A stretch of DNA of 64,000 bases, taken from Paragonimus westermani. Its lineage: Eukaryota > Platyhelminthes > Trematoda > Plagiorchiida > Troglotrematidae. The DNA lies in assembly GCA_008508345.1 (NCBI GenBank), contig QNGE01002361.1:1-64000 (forward strand), in the 5' to 3' direction. Position 1 is the stretch's first letter. Each line of letters starts with the position of its first letter. The notes under the pieces are model-generated. The model saw only the letters and a program-made list of their open reading frames with translations. It had not been told where the DNA came from and ran no database searches. A program made the position numbers and the translations under genes. Shown piece after piece: positions 1 through 11,145 of the stretch.

Positions 1-2785
1 GGCCCATACGCTCTCAGTTAGCTATTATCAAACATTCTCACCCACATGGTCCTGATGGCACTCAGCCCTTTACTCTAAAACCTCCCTCTACTTCTGCCTA
101 ATATTTATACACCTTCTCTAACATCAGGTTTTCTCCCTCTTCAATGAATAAACTCTACAGTTAAGCCCTGCTATAAAAGTGGCTCGCGACATGAAGTCAG
201 CAATTATCGTCCATTAACCATACTTCAATTTGTTCTATGGTGTTGGAAAGGATAGTAAAATGTCGCATTGTCGAATTCCCGTTATCACGAAGCCTTACAA
301 ACCACTCCCAGCATGGGTTTCTCAACGAGCGTTCTTGCGTGACATACCAGCTAGAATTTCTTACCCAAGTGACAGAATCTGCTGACGCCGGCGATGCGAT
401 TATCATTACACTGTTAGGCATGGCGAAGGCTTTTGATCGTGTGCCTCATAAGTGTCTTTCGCTCAACATAGCGTCGTTTGGTATACGTGAGCCATTGCAT
501 AGCTGGTGTTCTTCATACCTTACAGGCCGCACACAAACAGTGAAAATAGAAGACAACGGCTCAACGCCCAGAGCAGTTACTAGTGGGGTGATACAAGGAA
601 GTGTCCTGGGACCGTTACTCTTTCTCATATATATAAACAATGTATATCAAGTTATCAAGCATGACAAACTATTCCTATTCGCTGTTGATATCAAACTTGT
701 TGACAGCTTTCCTCCCGACAATCTAAATCTACGTTTAGAAAATATATAGAAGGACCTCATGTCATTAGAGAATTGGTGTCAAACCTGGCTGATGAAATTT
801 TTATCCAATAAATCCACTACCGTTGTGAACGGTTGTCACGTACCAGATGGCTCTATAAAGCTGGACGGTCATAGCATACCAACCAACAACTCAATTCGTG
901 ACCTGGGCTTACGCTACTCAAACTCATTCAATTTCGCAGAACATATGTCGTTCCTTGTCGCTAAAACCAGAAGGACGATAGGTTGCATTAAACACTCATT
1001 TTTTCTACCTGTTGCACGATTACACCTATATAAACTGTGTACGACCCCAGTTTGAGTACTGCGCGTTCATATATGGCCACCTGCGCAAGTCTGATAGGCT
1101 AACCCTTGGAAACCACCAACGTACATTCACGAAAAGCTTATTGAGTTATCCATCATCTATGAGCTACAGAGAACGCTGCTAGACGCTTGCAATCGATCCT
1201 CTTTGTTTACGGCGACTCGAGCTTAGAATTGCACACACGTATGATCTGGTATATGGCAATTAGTTCACCGTCAGCTTCGCGACTCGCTCACAACATAGGC
1301 CAAAGTATAACCTCAAAAACAAGGAATTCACCTTGGCAGCTCTTATATCTCGGAAAATACTGCGTTCAAATTTTTTCTCAGTAAAATATTCCTACATTTG
1401 GAACAAACTCCTGTATGAAATCAGATCCAGTAAGAATATACACCAATTCAAACGAAACTTAGAAACTTTCCTAACAATGACAAACGTCGTGTCCATTTTT
1501 TGAGCTCTACGTGTCTGAGGACTTTATCTCTGAAAACGGACCTAATAACATTCAGGGAAAACCCTCTCTGTTGCGTGATGTTACGTCACGCACCACTGGA
1601 ACCGTTCAAAACTACTGATTTCATGTTAGATGTACTTTTAGACTTGTCAGGGAACAGGAAATCATGTCTATACTCAACACGTATTGGTGTCAATATACAT
1701 GCCCGTTAGTAACAACCCAATCACCCTGGTATACCCTCACCCCATACTTGTTGATAGCTTGTGTCTGCATTGTAAACCACCATGCAGAAGCACATCATGG
1801 CAAACAATTTGGAAAAAACTTGACCTGTTCGTCTCATGACTGCATAATAACCTTGAGTCCCAACTCTTCCTTTGTCTCTCCTGATAGACCACCAGGCAAC
1901 CTCTCGGTATTGTCAAACATCCTTCTCATTCTACATTTCGGCCGTAGAGCGATAATTGACATTGAAATCCGGCAGTAATGCTATACTAGGGAAAACTCAA
2001 AGTCGATCACTTCTCGTGTTATGTCATAACAGCTGCTCGCTTATGGTATATATTTCATCAATCAACACAATGCAACTAACGTCACATTAAAGGTTATGCC
2101 AGAATATCATATGTTCCATTGTTCATCAAAGCTCATATAGTCACTTTTTCGTTCTCCCGTTTATCGCTTGACTTTGCTCTCCATTCTTGGTTTCACTGAT
2201 ATATCCCGCGTGAGAAAACACCCCACCCCGCTTTAACACTTAAAGTTTCACAATGGTTGAGCATATCGCGAGCTCCTCAAAATTCTTTGAAATTTGAGCG
2301 AAGAATCACGTCCGGTCGAGAGGTCCAAGCGTTCCCCGCGAAAATGTATGCGTCCCCATCTCGCCCACCTCATGAAAATACTTTCTGCACATTTTTCATG
2401 GACCATCTACATCGAATAATGATAGAATTCTTCGACAGTACATCCCCTCCATCCTTCAAGCACCTCTTTTTCGGGACAACCTTGAGCATTAGGCCCGCGA
2501 TCAACTTGTGGAGCTCCAACTGATGTAACAAATCATTTGTTTTTCGAAACATGCAGATTCCAAGTACTATCGTCTCAAACTATGTAGCTCGAAGATTTCT
2601 GCCTGAACCCAAACTTTCCCTTCATATAATGTCTGTTTTATTGCTCTAATCACAAAGCTGACTCATTGTACAATTTTTAAATTTGGTGTTCAAATGTGTA
2701 TATGCTTAGAAATCTGCACGTTGATCACGCACTCTTGAGCGTGTTTCTCACAAATGCGTCGAGAAATATACCACTATTGTTATTA
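1..2785 (+). mobile_element. CR1-like non-LTR retrotransposon, degenerate 3' part (copy 1)
   Basis: This is the reverse-transcriptase half and 3' tail of a LINE, truncated by the window edge. Frame-shifted pieces read like the RT of CR1/jockey-type elements: a GPDGT-like start near 50, an NYRPLTIL-like block near 205, AKAFDRVPHK near 425, and SGVIQGSVLGPLLFLIYIN near 585. The catalytic box, normally F/YADD, reads FAVD near 680, so the enzyme is dead. Thumb and C-terminal pieces follow to about 1540 with several stops and shifts, then about 1.2 kb of 3' UTR-like sequence ends at a short ATT-rich tail. The same 3' half recurs immediately downstream as copy 2. Confidence is high for the class and low for the clade. 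Confidence 0.85.
237..749 (+). pseudogene. Reverse transcriptase fragment (palm domain), inactivated
   Basis: This 170-codon open stretch holds the RT fingers/palm of the LINE. Visible motifs are SHSQHGFLNERSC-like finger residues near 310-340, AKAFDRVPHK with the first catalytic aspartate, and GVIQGSVLGPLLFLIYIN. The second catalytic motif has lost an aspartate (FAVD instead of FADD). The frame stops at 749 and resumes at 759 with thumb-like sequence (ENWCQTWLMKF and LGLRYSNSFNFAEHM). RT would copy element RNA into DNA at a nicked target, but the mutated active site and broken frame argue against function. Confidence 0.85.
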
Positions 2786-4563
2786 TAAAACTAGACGAGC
2801 GATAGTATACGTTAAACATTCATTCTTTCTTCCTATTGCTCGATTACACCTTTTTGAACGATGCACACGACCCCTGTCTGAGTATTTCGCGTTCACATGT
2901 AGCCACTTGCGCAAGTCTGATAGGCTAGTTCTGGAAAGCTCCGGCTTGCATGTAAAAATGTCTACTGGGATACCCATCACCTCGGAGCCGGAGAGAACGC
3001 TGCCGTAAGCTTACGTTCGTTCCCTTTTGTTTGCGGCGACTAAAGGTGAAACTTGCAATCATGTACAATCTGGTTTTGGCAATATATTCACCGTCAGCTT
3101 CGCGATTTGCGTACAACACTTATCTGAGTATACCCTCGGGACCAAGAAATTCCCGGAAAAGGCCGCGTTCAAATTTTTCCCTGGTAAAATATTCCTATAT
3201 TTGGAAAAAACTCCCGCAAGCAATTAGAGCCAGTAAGAATATACGCCAGTTCAAACGAAGCTTAGAAATTTTCCTCACAATAATCAACGTCACGTCCACT
3301 TTCAAGTTCCAACTGTCCGAGGACGACATCTTTGAAAGTGGACCTATTAACATCTGGGGGTAAACCCCCTGTGCTGCGTGATAGGTCACGTATCCTTCAA
3401 ACTCTTCAAAACTATAAGGTTCAGGATGGAACTGTTACACAGTGACACTTTTCGACTTGCCCGTGAACAAGAAAACGTGTCTATAGTCAACACGTCCGTT
3501 AGTAATAATTCCATCACCGCGGCACGCACTTACTCCACACTTCATGATAACTATGTTTGGGGTTGTAGGTCACTAGGAAAAAGCTAAGCATGCTAAAACT
3601 GTTTCAAAAAACACCTGGCTCGTTCAAATCATATGACTACGTAAAAATCTCTTGTTGCAATTTGTGCTTCTTCACCTTCCTGATAGACCACGTGGCAATC
3701 TTCCTGTGTTGTCCACTATTCGTCTCATTCTATATACTGGCTGTAAAGAGAAAATCGATATCTAAATTCGGCAGTAATCACATACTGAGAAAACCTAATA
3801 ACCGATCTCCTTGCGCGTCACATGATAACAATTGTTTGTAAGTGTTATATATTTTATTAGCTAACGCAATATTACTAATGTCACGCAGAATGTTCTGCCA
3901 CAAAATCATACATCCTATTGCTCGTCATAGCTGGCGTAGTCAGTTCATAGTCCCTCGTTTAGCGCGTAATTTGCCGTTCATTCTCGACTCTACAAATACA
4001 TCAAGTCTGGGCAATCGAAATCCCGTAATGGTTGAGCAATTCGGGAGGTCCGCAAAATTCCTCTGATTCTGAAAAAATGACGAAGTCCATCTGGAAGGTG
4101 CGTATATTTAATAGTAAAATTGTTTGAGTCCCCACCTTTCTTATCCGGACAAAATTGTCTACACACTTTTCCGTGTCTATCTACATGGGATAATGGCTGA
4201 ATTCCTCGCTAGCTCAAGTTCCCCATAATCAGTACACCTCTCTTTGGCATGACTTTGGGCATAAGACCAGTGTTCATCTTTTGGAGTGCAACTTGATGAG
4301 ACTGCTTAGCAATTTTACCGAACTTTGGAAATTTTAAGAACTGTCTTCTCAGAAGCACGTATTGCAAATTTTTCTTCTTGAACAGGGGTTTTTCTCCGTT
4401 ACTGTGTTTGTTTTGTTACTATCATCACAAGGTTGGCGTGCGGTACAATTTTCACTTAAGGTGTGTTCAACGTAAGCGGCTCTACAATGTGTACACTGAT
4501 CGCACTCTTCTGAGAGTTCTTCTCAAACGGGTATGTTGATAAATGTACCATTATTATTATTAT
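2785..4563 (+). mobile_element. CR1-like LINE, 5'-truncated copy 2, head-to-tail with copy 1
   Basis: The segment aligns by eye with 962-2785: both begin with a TAAAAC-(A/T)AGA block and share the HSFFLP(V/I)ARLHL coding block and the CGCAAGTCTGATAGGCTA string. The ORF at 3031-3363 encodes the LINE C-terminus, including KYSYIWKKLPQAIRASKNIRQFKRSLEIFL and a SEDDIFESGPINIWG-like end. The remaining 1.2 kb is 3' UTR and ends in ATT repeats at 4549-4563. It starts exactly where copy 1 ends, with no spacer. Several frame breaks show that it is not functional. Confidence 0.8.
4549..4563 (+). repeat. ATT microsatellite at LINE 3' end
   Basis: A short run of ATT repeats closes the second LINE copy. 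Simple trinucleotide tails are typical of CR1/RTE-type LINEs. Copy 1 has a shorter version (TATTGTTATTATA) at about 2774-2786. Confidence 0.7.
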
Positions 4564-5500
4564 GCACAGTGAATTATCGGCCTTGTGCGCGTTCGGACGA
4601 AAACAAAGCACTCAGTAGCCGCGATGGTTGGTATCGCTTTGCTGCTGACCAGCAAGTTACGTGAACTGGGTGATCCCACCGGTGGGTTGGTGAGGGCTTC
4701 AATGGTAAAGTGAACGTAAGTGTACGTGGCGACATTGCGTCTAACGTTGGTGCATCCGAGAAACTCCCCGTCTCACGAAAGAAGTGTTTTCTGCGTGTGT
4801 GGGGAAAATTCTAGAGCAGTCTATGTATTCAGGTCGGAAACGCCGCAGGGGAAACCACAAGTAGGGTAAATGGTAAAAGAAGTTGGATAGCACATCAACA
4901 GCACATATTTCTTAGTCGCTAGCTGGGCGCTGGACGCGTGTCTATCAGCTGATACGATGCACGTCACAATAAGTAGACGATCGTTTTTAACTCTACGGTG
5001 GTCTAATCAAAGAGTAGCTGAAGCTGTCAAAGCCAAATAAGCGGTAAACAGCAAGGACAGCTCTAAATTCTCTAGTATACAGCTTTCCATTTACAATGAA
5101 ACTCACGTTGCACAGGTAGTCGAACTCACTGAACTCTTCGGCAGATCTTGGCCCAAATGCAACGGTTGAGTGCATGGAAATTTAGGTCGTTTTTCCCATA
5201 AATTGATTTACTAGATGCGAAACGCAAAATGGCTGTTGAGAATAGAAACCGAATATCTAATCGATAGAATATACAGGAGGTCTCTCATGGCTGTATAAAT
5301 GGCACCGGCATACAAGTTAACTAGGAAGATTAGAAACCGGCCGTCGACACCAGAAATATGTGTTACGGGTTTGCGCCACACAGTCATAGCGTGCGGATAA
5401 AAAACCTGACAGTATAGAGCATGAGAACTTTTCAATGGTTTATGTACAACGTGTTATTTGAAATTACGCATTATTAATCGTAAATATACGTAGTCCAAAC
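4564..5500. other. Unassigned spacer
   Basis: I recognise no gene here. Small open stretches on the minus strand (4993-5175 and 5211-5435) lack motifs I can name. They lie just beyond the Gypsy-like protease remnant on the same strand, so they could be decayed pol sequence, but no reverse-transcriptase motif is visible. Confidence 0.4.
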
Positions 5501-5509
5501 TTGAACTAG

Positions 5510-6830
5510 TTTCTAGGTAGTGGTACTAACGTACCACGCTAGCCAACGAACCTGTAAAGGAGTCTGTACTATGCATGAAGTACTTATTCGAACACCAAAA
5601 CAACAGCAGTTTACCAAGTTCGATTGTGAATTACAACCATTGTGCCCGCCGCAGTTCAAACTGAAGTCCGGGTTGTTTTGATGATGCTGTTTCTTCTTCG
5701 CATACTCAAACATTCTTTTCTGCGTCGGCTCGATTGGAGATCCTTCCGTCACCAAATTCAAATCCGAAACGGCCTCGGAAACGGAATTCGCAACCTCAGA
5801 AGATTCAACAGACTTTTCAAAATAGAGCCTCAGAGTCTTGAGGCATTCAAGTCCGAAAATAAATGGACTGGAATTAATAACAGAAGTGAACGTGTATGAG
5901 CGACGAACTTTCTATCAGAGATAGAAAGTTCACCTTCACCAAGAATAGGTAAAGTATGGCTAGCAACGTATCTAACAGAAATATCGGTAGGCCTCTGGAC
6001 AGCGGACTATTCCAGCTGCTTCATGCAAACAGCAGATGTGAAAGGCTCAACACTACCCATGTCGACAATGAAGAGATGTTCAGGGCCACGGTTAACGGCA
6101 AGTGACTGTGCTATGCCACTGGTAGTCTTAACAGAATTAGTAGAAATTACCGTGGGAGAAATGGATTGAAAGTTAGATGGAAGGCTTTGCTCTCATGAAT
6201 AAGCTGGATCAAACAGTTCTTCAAGCTACTACAGACGGCTCGAATTATACCTATCTTGCCACATTGATAGCAATTGGAATTGCGAAGCGGACATCCAGAA
6301 TTACCGTGACCGTGTGATTTAGAGTCATCCCGTTGTTGGACAAAATTCAAATTAAAATGAGGTGGTTCACCCGCCGTATTTCTCTGACGGGTTGTCCTGT
6401 CGAACTGCTATTGTTGCTCATATGCTGCTTCCCGGCACTGTTGACGTTACATAAAACAACTGGTTCTCCATTCACCACGGCCTTTACACTCTAAAATTGT
6501 TCACAGATAGCTCTGACCGACTGAAAAGATGCATTTTTCAGCAGTAACAACTTCTGCTTAAGACTTTGAGCACTGATTCTTGCAATTACTTGATCTCCCA
6601 GATAAATCTGCGGTTGACCACCGGAATTATGCTTTGCTGCTTAATTTTGGAGCAGAAGGATAAACACACGGATTTCTTGATATTTTTTCGTGGTAGAGTA
6701 TGAAATTTCACTGTTTACCAATCTTCAACTTTGACAGATCGAACGTACTTGGGTAGCAGATGCTCTAAAGTAGCGTACGGAAACAAAACAGACGAATCCG
6801 GAAACGCTTGATTTTCGATCAAAGTATATT
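5510..6830 (-). pseudogene. Ty3/Gypsy-type gag-protease remnant
   Basis: Read from 6830 downward on the minus strand, frame-broken pieces resemble retrotransposon Gag followed by an aspartic protease. Near 6785-6720 is FPDSSVLFPYATLEHLLPKY-like capsid sequence. At 6272-6231 is a nucleocapsid zinc knuckle (CYQCGKIGIIRAVC) in which the expected histidine is isoleucine. Near 6085-6055 is a protease active-site remnant reading IVDMGS where D-T/S-G is expected. A flap-side RPTDISVRYV-like stretch follows near 5970, and an FGLECLKTL-like protease end near 5855. The knuckle and catalytic triplet are both mutated and stops are frequent, so this is a dead element. Confidence 0.7.
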
Positions 6831-6919
6831 TGCCAATGATCGTGAACAAATGGGGTGTTCTCTACTCTTTCGTGTCTTTAGGCAACATACCAAATTTTCA
6901 AGCGCTGTGGGTAACCGTG

Positions 6920-7100
6920 ATGAGCGTGACTGAAATGCCTTGTCTTCTTTTGCTGTGCAGTTGTTTTATTACGTTAACACCCTGTGCAGGTGACAACATA
7001 CAACTCAACAGTATGCGTTCCGTGTTATTGTGCCTGATAACCTTTTGCACTTCTTGTATGTTCGATCTTCATTCTATATAGTTCAGTTCAAATTACAACC
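6920..7100 (+). repeat. LTR-like block shared with 25150-25335
   Basis: About 180 bp here match the minus strand of 25150-25335 at roughly 75-80% by eye. Shared strings include ATGxCTTGTCT, GTGAxAACATACAA and GTGTTATTGTGCCTGATA, and both blocks end near ATTACA. The block sits directly upstream of a plus-strand Gypsy-like gag remnant, with a TGGCGTCGCGCC stretch near 7104 that could be a primer-binding site. This fits the 3' part of a 5' LTR. The LTR start was not located. Confidence 0.5.
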
Positions 7101-7129
7101 CTTGGCGTCGCGCCTCTGCACTATTCACA

Positions 7130-7560
7130 ATGACAGCTGGAACTTGTCAGTTATTTGTCAACTCAGGTGCTTGTGAATCGGAAGAATATTTGAAAAGGTC
7201 TGACATCTGGCGCCTCGCAAAACCTGATTTGGATGAGGAGCTAGTTGCTTTCTTCCTACGAATTACTGGCACGGAAACTTATGCCCTTATAAAAAAAACT
7301 TGGCTGTTCCGGAGTCACTAATCAATAACTTCTATCCGGCGCTAACGAAAACACTTCTCCAACACTTCAAATCGATGAATTTTGCAACGTTTGAGAGATC
7401 CAAGTTCAATGTGCTAATTTGGTCAGAATTTCATTCGGCACATGATTTCTTCCTTTAGCTGCGAACACAAGCAACTAAGTGTGAATACGGCATCGAGTTA
7501 GAGCGATTTCCAGCGATTTCAGCGTTTCGTACATGGTTTCGAGGCTGAGGCCCAATCTAC
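7130..7560 (+). pseudogene. Gypsy-type gag N-terminal remnant
   Basis: An ATG at 7130 opens a reading frame with KPDLDEELVAFFLRITGTETYALIK. After a frameshift near 7310 it continues as PESLINNFYPALTKTLLQHF, then SMNFATFERSKFNVLIW, a stop near 7457, and LRTQATKCEYG. The order and wording (a YxLIK block, a P-x-SL block, an F-x-x-x-ERxKFxxL block and an L-x-TQAxxCxxG block) match the capsid region of trematode Gypsy-type Gag proteins. No knuckle or pol follows. It faces away from the minus-strand gag remnant at 5510-6830. Confidence 0.65.
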
Positions 7561-7822
7561 CCAGATCAGGTCAGTTTGTTCGTTTCGAATTCCGTCGGTT
7601 TTCTGTTGACCTGAAAGGCAGTCATTGAAAACAGGGTGTGGCACCGCTCTTGGGGGTTATAGAGAGTACCAAGAACAGAATGAAGTAATAGTCTAGCGGA
7701 ACAGAATATATTACTAATCTAACGATTTATCAAGTAGGTGAGAATCCAATAACACTTTGTGACGCTCCTTGAAAAAGCAGCTAACAATCTCTAGTGGAAG
7801 GTCGTTCCAGTAGTTGATAACT

Positions 7823-8263
7823 CTATAAGAGAAGAACTGTTGTCTTAGGAAGGTCCGAGGTCGAAGCAAGTCCTGTGCTAAAGAGAAAGTGTGTAAGAAT
7901 TAAGTCGCCGCAGAGTCTACGAAACTCAAGTGGATAAAGATCAAGAATTTCGAGGTGAGATTCGTAGGGGAAATGCCGTAAGCCAGTGAACATTTTTGTG
8001 GCTACTCGCTGGATACGTTCAATGGCGAGTATGTCCTTTTTCAACCCGGTGTGGACGACTTGATTGGCATACTCGAGCAGTGGTCTTATGTAGACTCCGT
8101 GAAGCGTGTGAAGGGTGCGCTTGTCAATCCGGGGGAAGGTTCGTTTGATCATCCCAAGAGTCATAAAACCCATTTTGGCGGCCAGCTGGTGGTGATAAAA
8201 GGACAAACCAGACGACGGCCAGATCCCTAAGTATTTTTTGAGGTCTACTTTCATATCTAACAC
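7823..8263 (-). pseudogene. LINE reverse transcriptase C-terminal (thumb) part
   Basis: This 146-codon stretch continues the RT frame after an in-frame TAA at 8267-8269, so it is separated from the palm by one nonsense codon. It contains DLKKYLGIWPSSGLSFYHH, the KMGFMTLGMIKRTFPRID block, IRPLLEYANQVVHTG, LKKDILAIERIQRVATK and YESHLEILDLYPLEFRRLCGDL. These are the conserved C-terminal blocks of CR1/jockey RT proteins. It is not a separate gene. Confidence 0.85.
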
Positions 8264-8266
8264 ACT

Positions 8267-8931
8267 TTATTCACCGTGTACCACGAATAGGCTCCCGGAG
8301 TCTTCTCCGAGTGACATGTGCGCACACTCACTGTCATTTAGAGGGAGACTCCAATCATCAGACCAACACTTAATACGATCAAGGTCAATCTGCGATACAT
8401 TGGGTTCACAGGCACTCCAGATTTTTAAGTCGTCGGCATAAAGGAGGGCGTTGCTAGAGATCAACTCGGGGAGAGCATTGATGTAGGTCAGAAACAACAA
8501 TGGACCAAGTATCGATCCTTGAGAGACTCCTACAGAGACTGGGGATGGAGAAAAAATGCATGAACCGGTTTTTACTCTGAAAGTCCTGTTACCAAGAATG
8601 GAAGTAATCAAGCGGAGAACTTCTCCTTGGATCCCATAGGCCTCTAGTTTATGTACCAGAAGACCGTGTGGGACACGGTCGAAGGCTTTGACAAAGTCGA
8701 AGAAGATAGCATCCGTGATATGACCATGGTCTTTGGCCTCCGCTAGGCTATCCATGAAGATTAACATATTAGTTATGTCTGACCGATCGGGAAGAAAGCC
8801 AGGCTTGGTCGAAGAGAAAAGGTTATCTGAGAAGAAATGCCTAAAGATAGCGCGTTTTAACAGTCGCTGTATTATCTTGCATAATATGCTGGTAAGACTG
8901 ATCGACCGGTAACTAGCAGGAGAGTGACGAT
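8267..8931 (-). pseudogene. LINE reverse transcriptase palm, YADD intact
   Basis: Visible motifs are SYRSISLTSILCKIIQRLLK, a KPGFLPDRSDITNML finger region, FFDFVKAFDRVPHGLLVHKL with the first catalytic Asp, GVSQGSILGPLLFLTYIN, and LLYADDLKIW with the full YADD catalytic pair. The N-terminal fingers lie beyond the LTR insertion at 9463-9666 in the same frame. The catalytic core is intact, but the ORF is cut by the insertion upstream and by a TAA downstream. Confidence 0.9.
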
Positions 8932-9458
8932 TGTAGTGGACGAGTGGGTATGCGCTCGACCCTCGTCCACTAACAATGTGAAAAAACTTTCCTAAAGAAC
9001 AGTCGAAACGTAGTCCCATCAGACATCAAACTAAAAGAACGCATCAGGGTTTGGAACCAAACCGTATATTTCCAGCAGTGCTGGGAAATATGACAACCAG
9101 TTAGTTCTAGCCTACTCTGGGTCCAGCGGCAACAACCAAGGGAAGAAAGAAGAGGCGCGAAGTAGGCCACAGCCCACTCGGTAGCATTCAAAAGCCCGCC
9201 GAGAGAGAAGTGCCTGGGAACTTCAAGTGCGTTAAACAACGCTCGAAAAGATCCAGGTCAAACGACCTTGAATAATGGAGAAATAGATGAGTCGTTAGAA
9301 GAGGAGCAAACATTCGCTGCGTGCAATTCGTTGCACGGTCAAAGAAAGTGTCACTGAGTTCATATCAGGCCTTCAATAGCAGGCGTACGCAGAATCATGC
9401 GTAAAGAACAGACAAGCAATAAAACATGGTTGCATCCGGGATCCTCAGAGAAGCCACA
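8932..9458. mobile_element. Probable solo LTR inserted in the LINE
   Basis: A 527-bp block starts TGTAGTGG and ends AGCCACA, so it has TGT...ACA ends as LTRs do. It is flanked on both sides by the same 4 bp (CGAT at 8928-8931 and 9459-9462). Removing the block plus one CGAT rejoins the RT reading frame exactly, between a KTGD-type and an SPASYR-type motif. An AATAAA at 9418-9423, about 35 bp before the right end, suggests that the LTR is in plus orientation. A short inverted repeat (GTGGACGAG...CTCGTCCAC) lies at 8936-8972. No internal element genes are present. Confidence 0.75.
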
Positions 9459-9462
9459 CGAT

Positions 9463-9666
9463 CGCCTGTCTTAAATAGAGTCGTGACGGTGGCCTTTTTC
9501 TATGCATCCGGCAGAGTTCCTGTCCGAAGTGTCTGCTTAAACAGATTAAAGAGGGGCACCGCCAAACTGAGGGTTGCTTCTTTGAGGATCCGGGGATGGA
9601 TTGCGTCCGGTCCCATGGCACTACAAGGATTGATCTTGAGCAAGATGTCCTGAACGTCAGACGCAA
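9463..9666 (-). pseudogene. LINE reverse transcriptase N-terminal (fingers) part
   Basis: On the minus strand from about 9665 the frame reads FASDVQDILLKINPCSAMGP and continues through an AIHPRILKEA-type block, LAVPLFNLFKQTLRTGTLPD, and an ATVTTLFKTGD-like strand. This is the standard RT N-terminus of CR1/jockey LINEs. It ends at the CGAT duplication bordering the solo LTR and continues in the same frame beyond it. Confidence 0.85.
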
Positions 9667-10205
9667 ATAAGTCAGCTGTCAGGAGTAGGTATTTGAAGTG
9701 TCTCCGCTGGAGAATTGGATGCCAGTTTGGCAGATCTACATTGTAGACTGTTTAGTAACACCTCGGCAACCACTCGAGGGTTAGAGGAGGTTTCCCCGTC
9801 GTGAAGCCGCAGAGAAAGCGCTGAGGGCTTAGTTTCTCTCTGGCGACGCATATACTTGAGAAGAAAATTCTTATTCTCGTGATCTACCTGTAGGATTTTT
9901 GACTGTACCTGTTGGGCGTGTTGCCGGATTCCTCGCTTGCACCTGTTTCTTGCAGAGCGAAAGGCCTCTAGATCCTCTGGCTTACTCGTTAGCTCCTGTT
10001 TGGAGAATAGACGAGAGCGTACTTCAAGAATACGACGTATGTTCCGCGGAAGCGGTGCACGAGAGGAGGACTTCCATAGCTTTCAAGGAACAAATGCCTC
10101 ATCAGCTTCGTGAATTGCAGCTTTAAAAGAAATGCAGTTCGAGTTCACTGAGTTCACTGGATGTGAGGCTGAGTTTGGTTAAGAAATTCCCCTAGTGCGT
10201 TAAAG

Positions 10206-10922
10206 TCAGCTTTCTGGATGTTTCGGAATGAAGTTTTTGTCACAGCACTTTGGAGCCAGTAAGAGCATGTGGTCACTATGCCCTGGCGGTGGTTTGATGA
10301 CCACTCTATCTACCAGGTGAACCTTGTTCGTAGTGACCAGGTCGAGCAAGGAGGGTATCTGTCCTGGACGGTGCCTTGTAGGTAGATCGACATGTTGTGT
10401 CCAGGCTTCCTCATGAATCAACATTACCAAGGGTTTCGATAACCCGCAGCCACACCCATCATGAGAAGCCGCCAGAGAGTCGAGTTTGGGTGCATTGAAG
10501 TCACCGATAATAAGAAGATGGGAAAAACGCTGGGTAGACGTGAGTCTGTCTAAGGTAGTAAGAATGGCCTCGTCGTCGGATGCACTGCGTGACGGCGAAC
10601 GGTACATAACACCGGCAAGGAGCGTGTCACGTCTACGAAGTTGGAGTTTGATCCAGAGCGTGTCTCATTTCTCTAAGAAAGTGAATACCCCTACGGCTGC
10701 TGGCACTGGGAGCTTCTGGCTTAGGAAAACGGCGCACCTCTCCATGCGTCTACGAGAGGAGTCCGTCCGGTACAAAGAGTAACCAGGGACATGCAGTTCA
10801 TTGTCACTGATATCCGCGGATAGCCAGGTCTCTGTTAAATCAAGAATGTGAGGGCTAGTGTCGTGGACCAGCTGTCTGATTTCTGGCAGTTTGTTCAGAA
10901 GACTCAGACAGTTGGTGTTCAC
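10206..10922 (-). pseudogene. LINE apurinic-like endonuclease domain, one stop
   Basis: This domain nicks target DNA to prime reverse transcription. From 10922 the frame reads LSLLNKLPEIRQLVHDTSPH, then DLTETWLS with the catalytic Glu motif. After an in-frame TGA at 10665-10667 it continues unbroken with VMYRSPSRSAS, LLIIGDFNAP (the GDFN motif) and PPPGHSDHMLL (the catalytic SDH motif). All three signatures of the exonuclease-endonuclease-phosphatase fold are kept. The RT lies about 540 bp downstream on the same strand. Inactive as it stands because of the stop codon, but otherwise well preserved. Confidence 0.88.
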
Positions 10923-11145
10923 GCACTTGACGGCTACTTCCTCGTTTAGCTGAGTGCAAAAGTAGACTGAAGTGCACGAGGAAGAGCTTGATAAAGCAAT
11001 CTCAGTAGCGAGAGGAGTGCTTATCTGGAAGTATAGTTTTGTGGGCCCTCTTGAGGGGTGGCGGCCATTTCATCACAGCCTGGGCATGTGTGAGCGTCCC
11101 TGTGGGACGCTTCGTCCGCTTCTGTTGGCCCAAGGTCAATGACCT

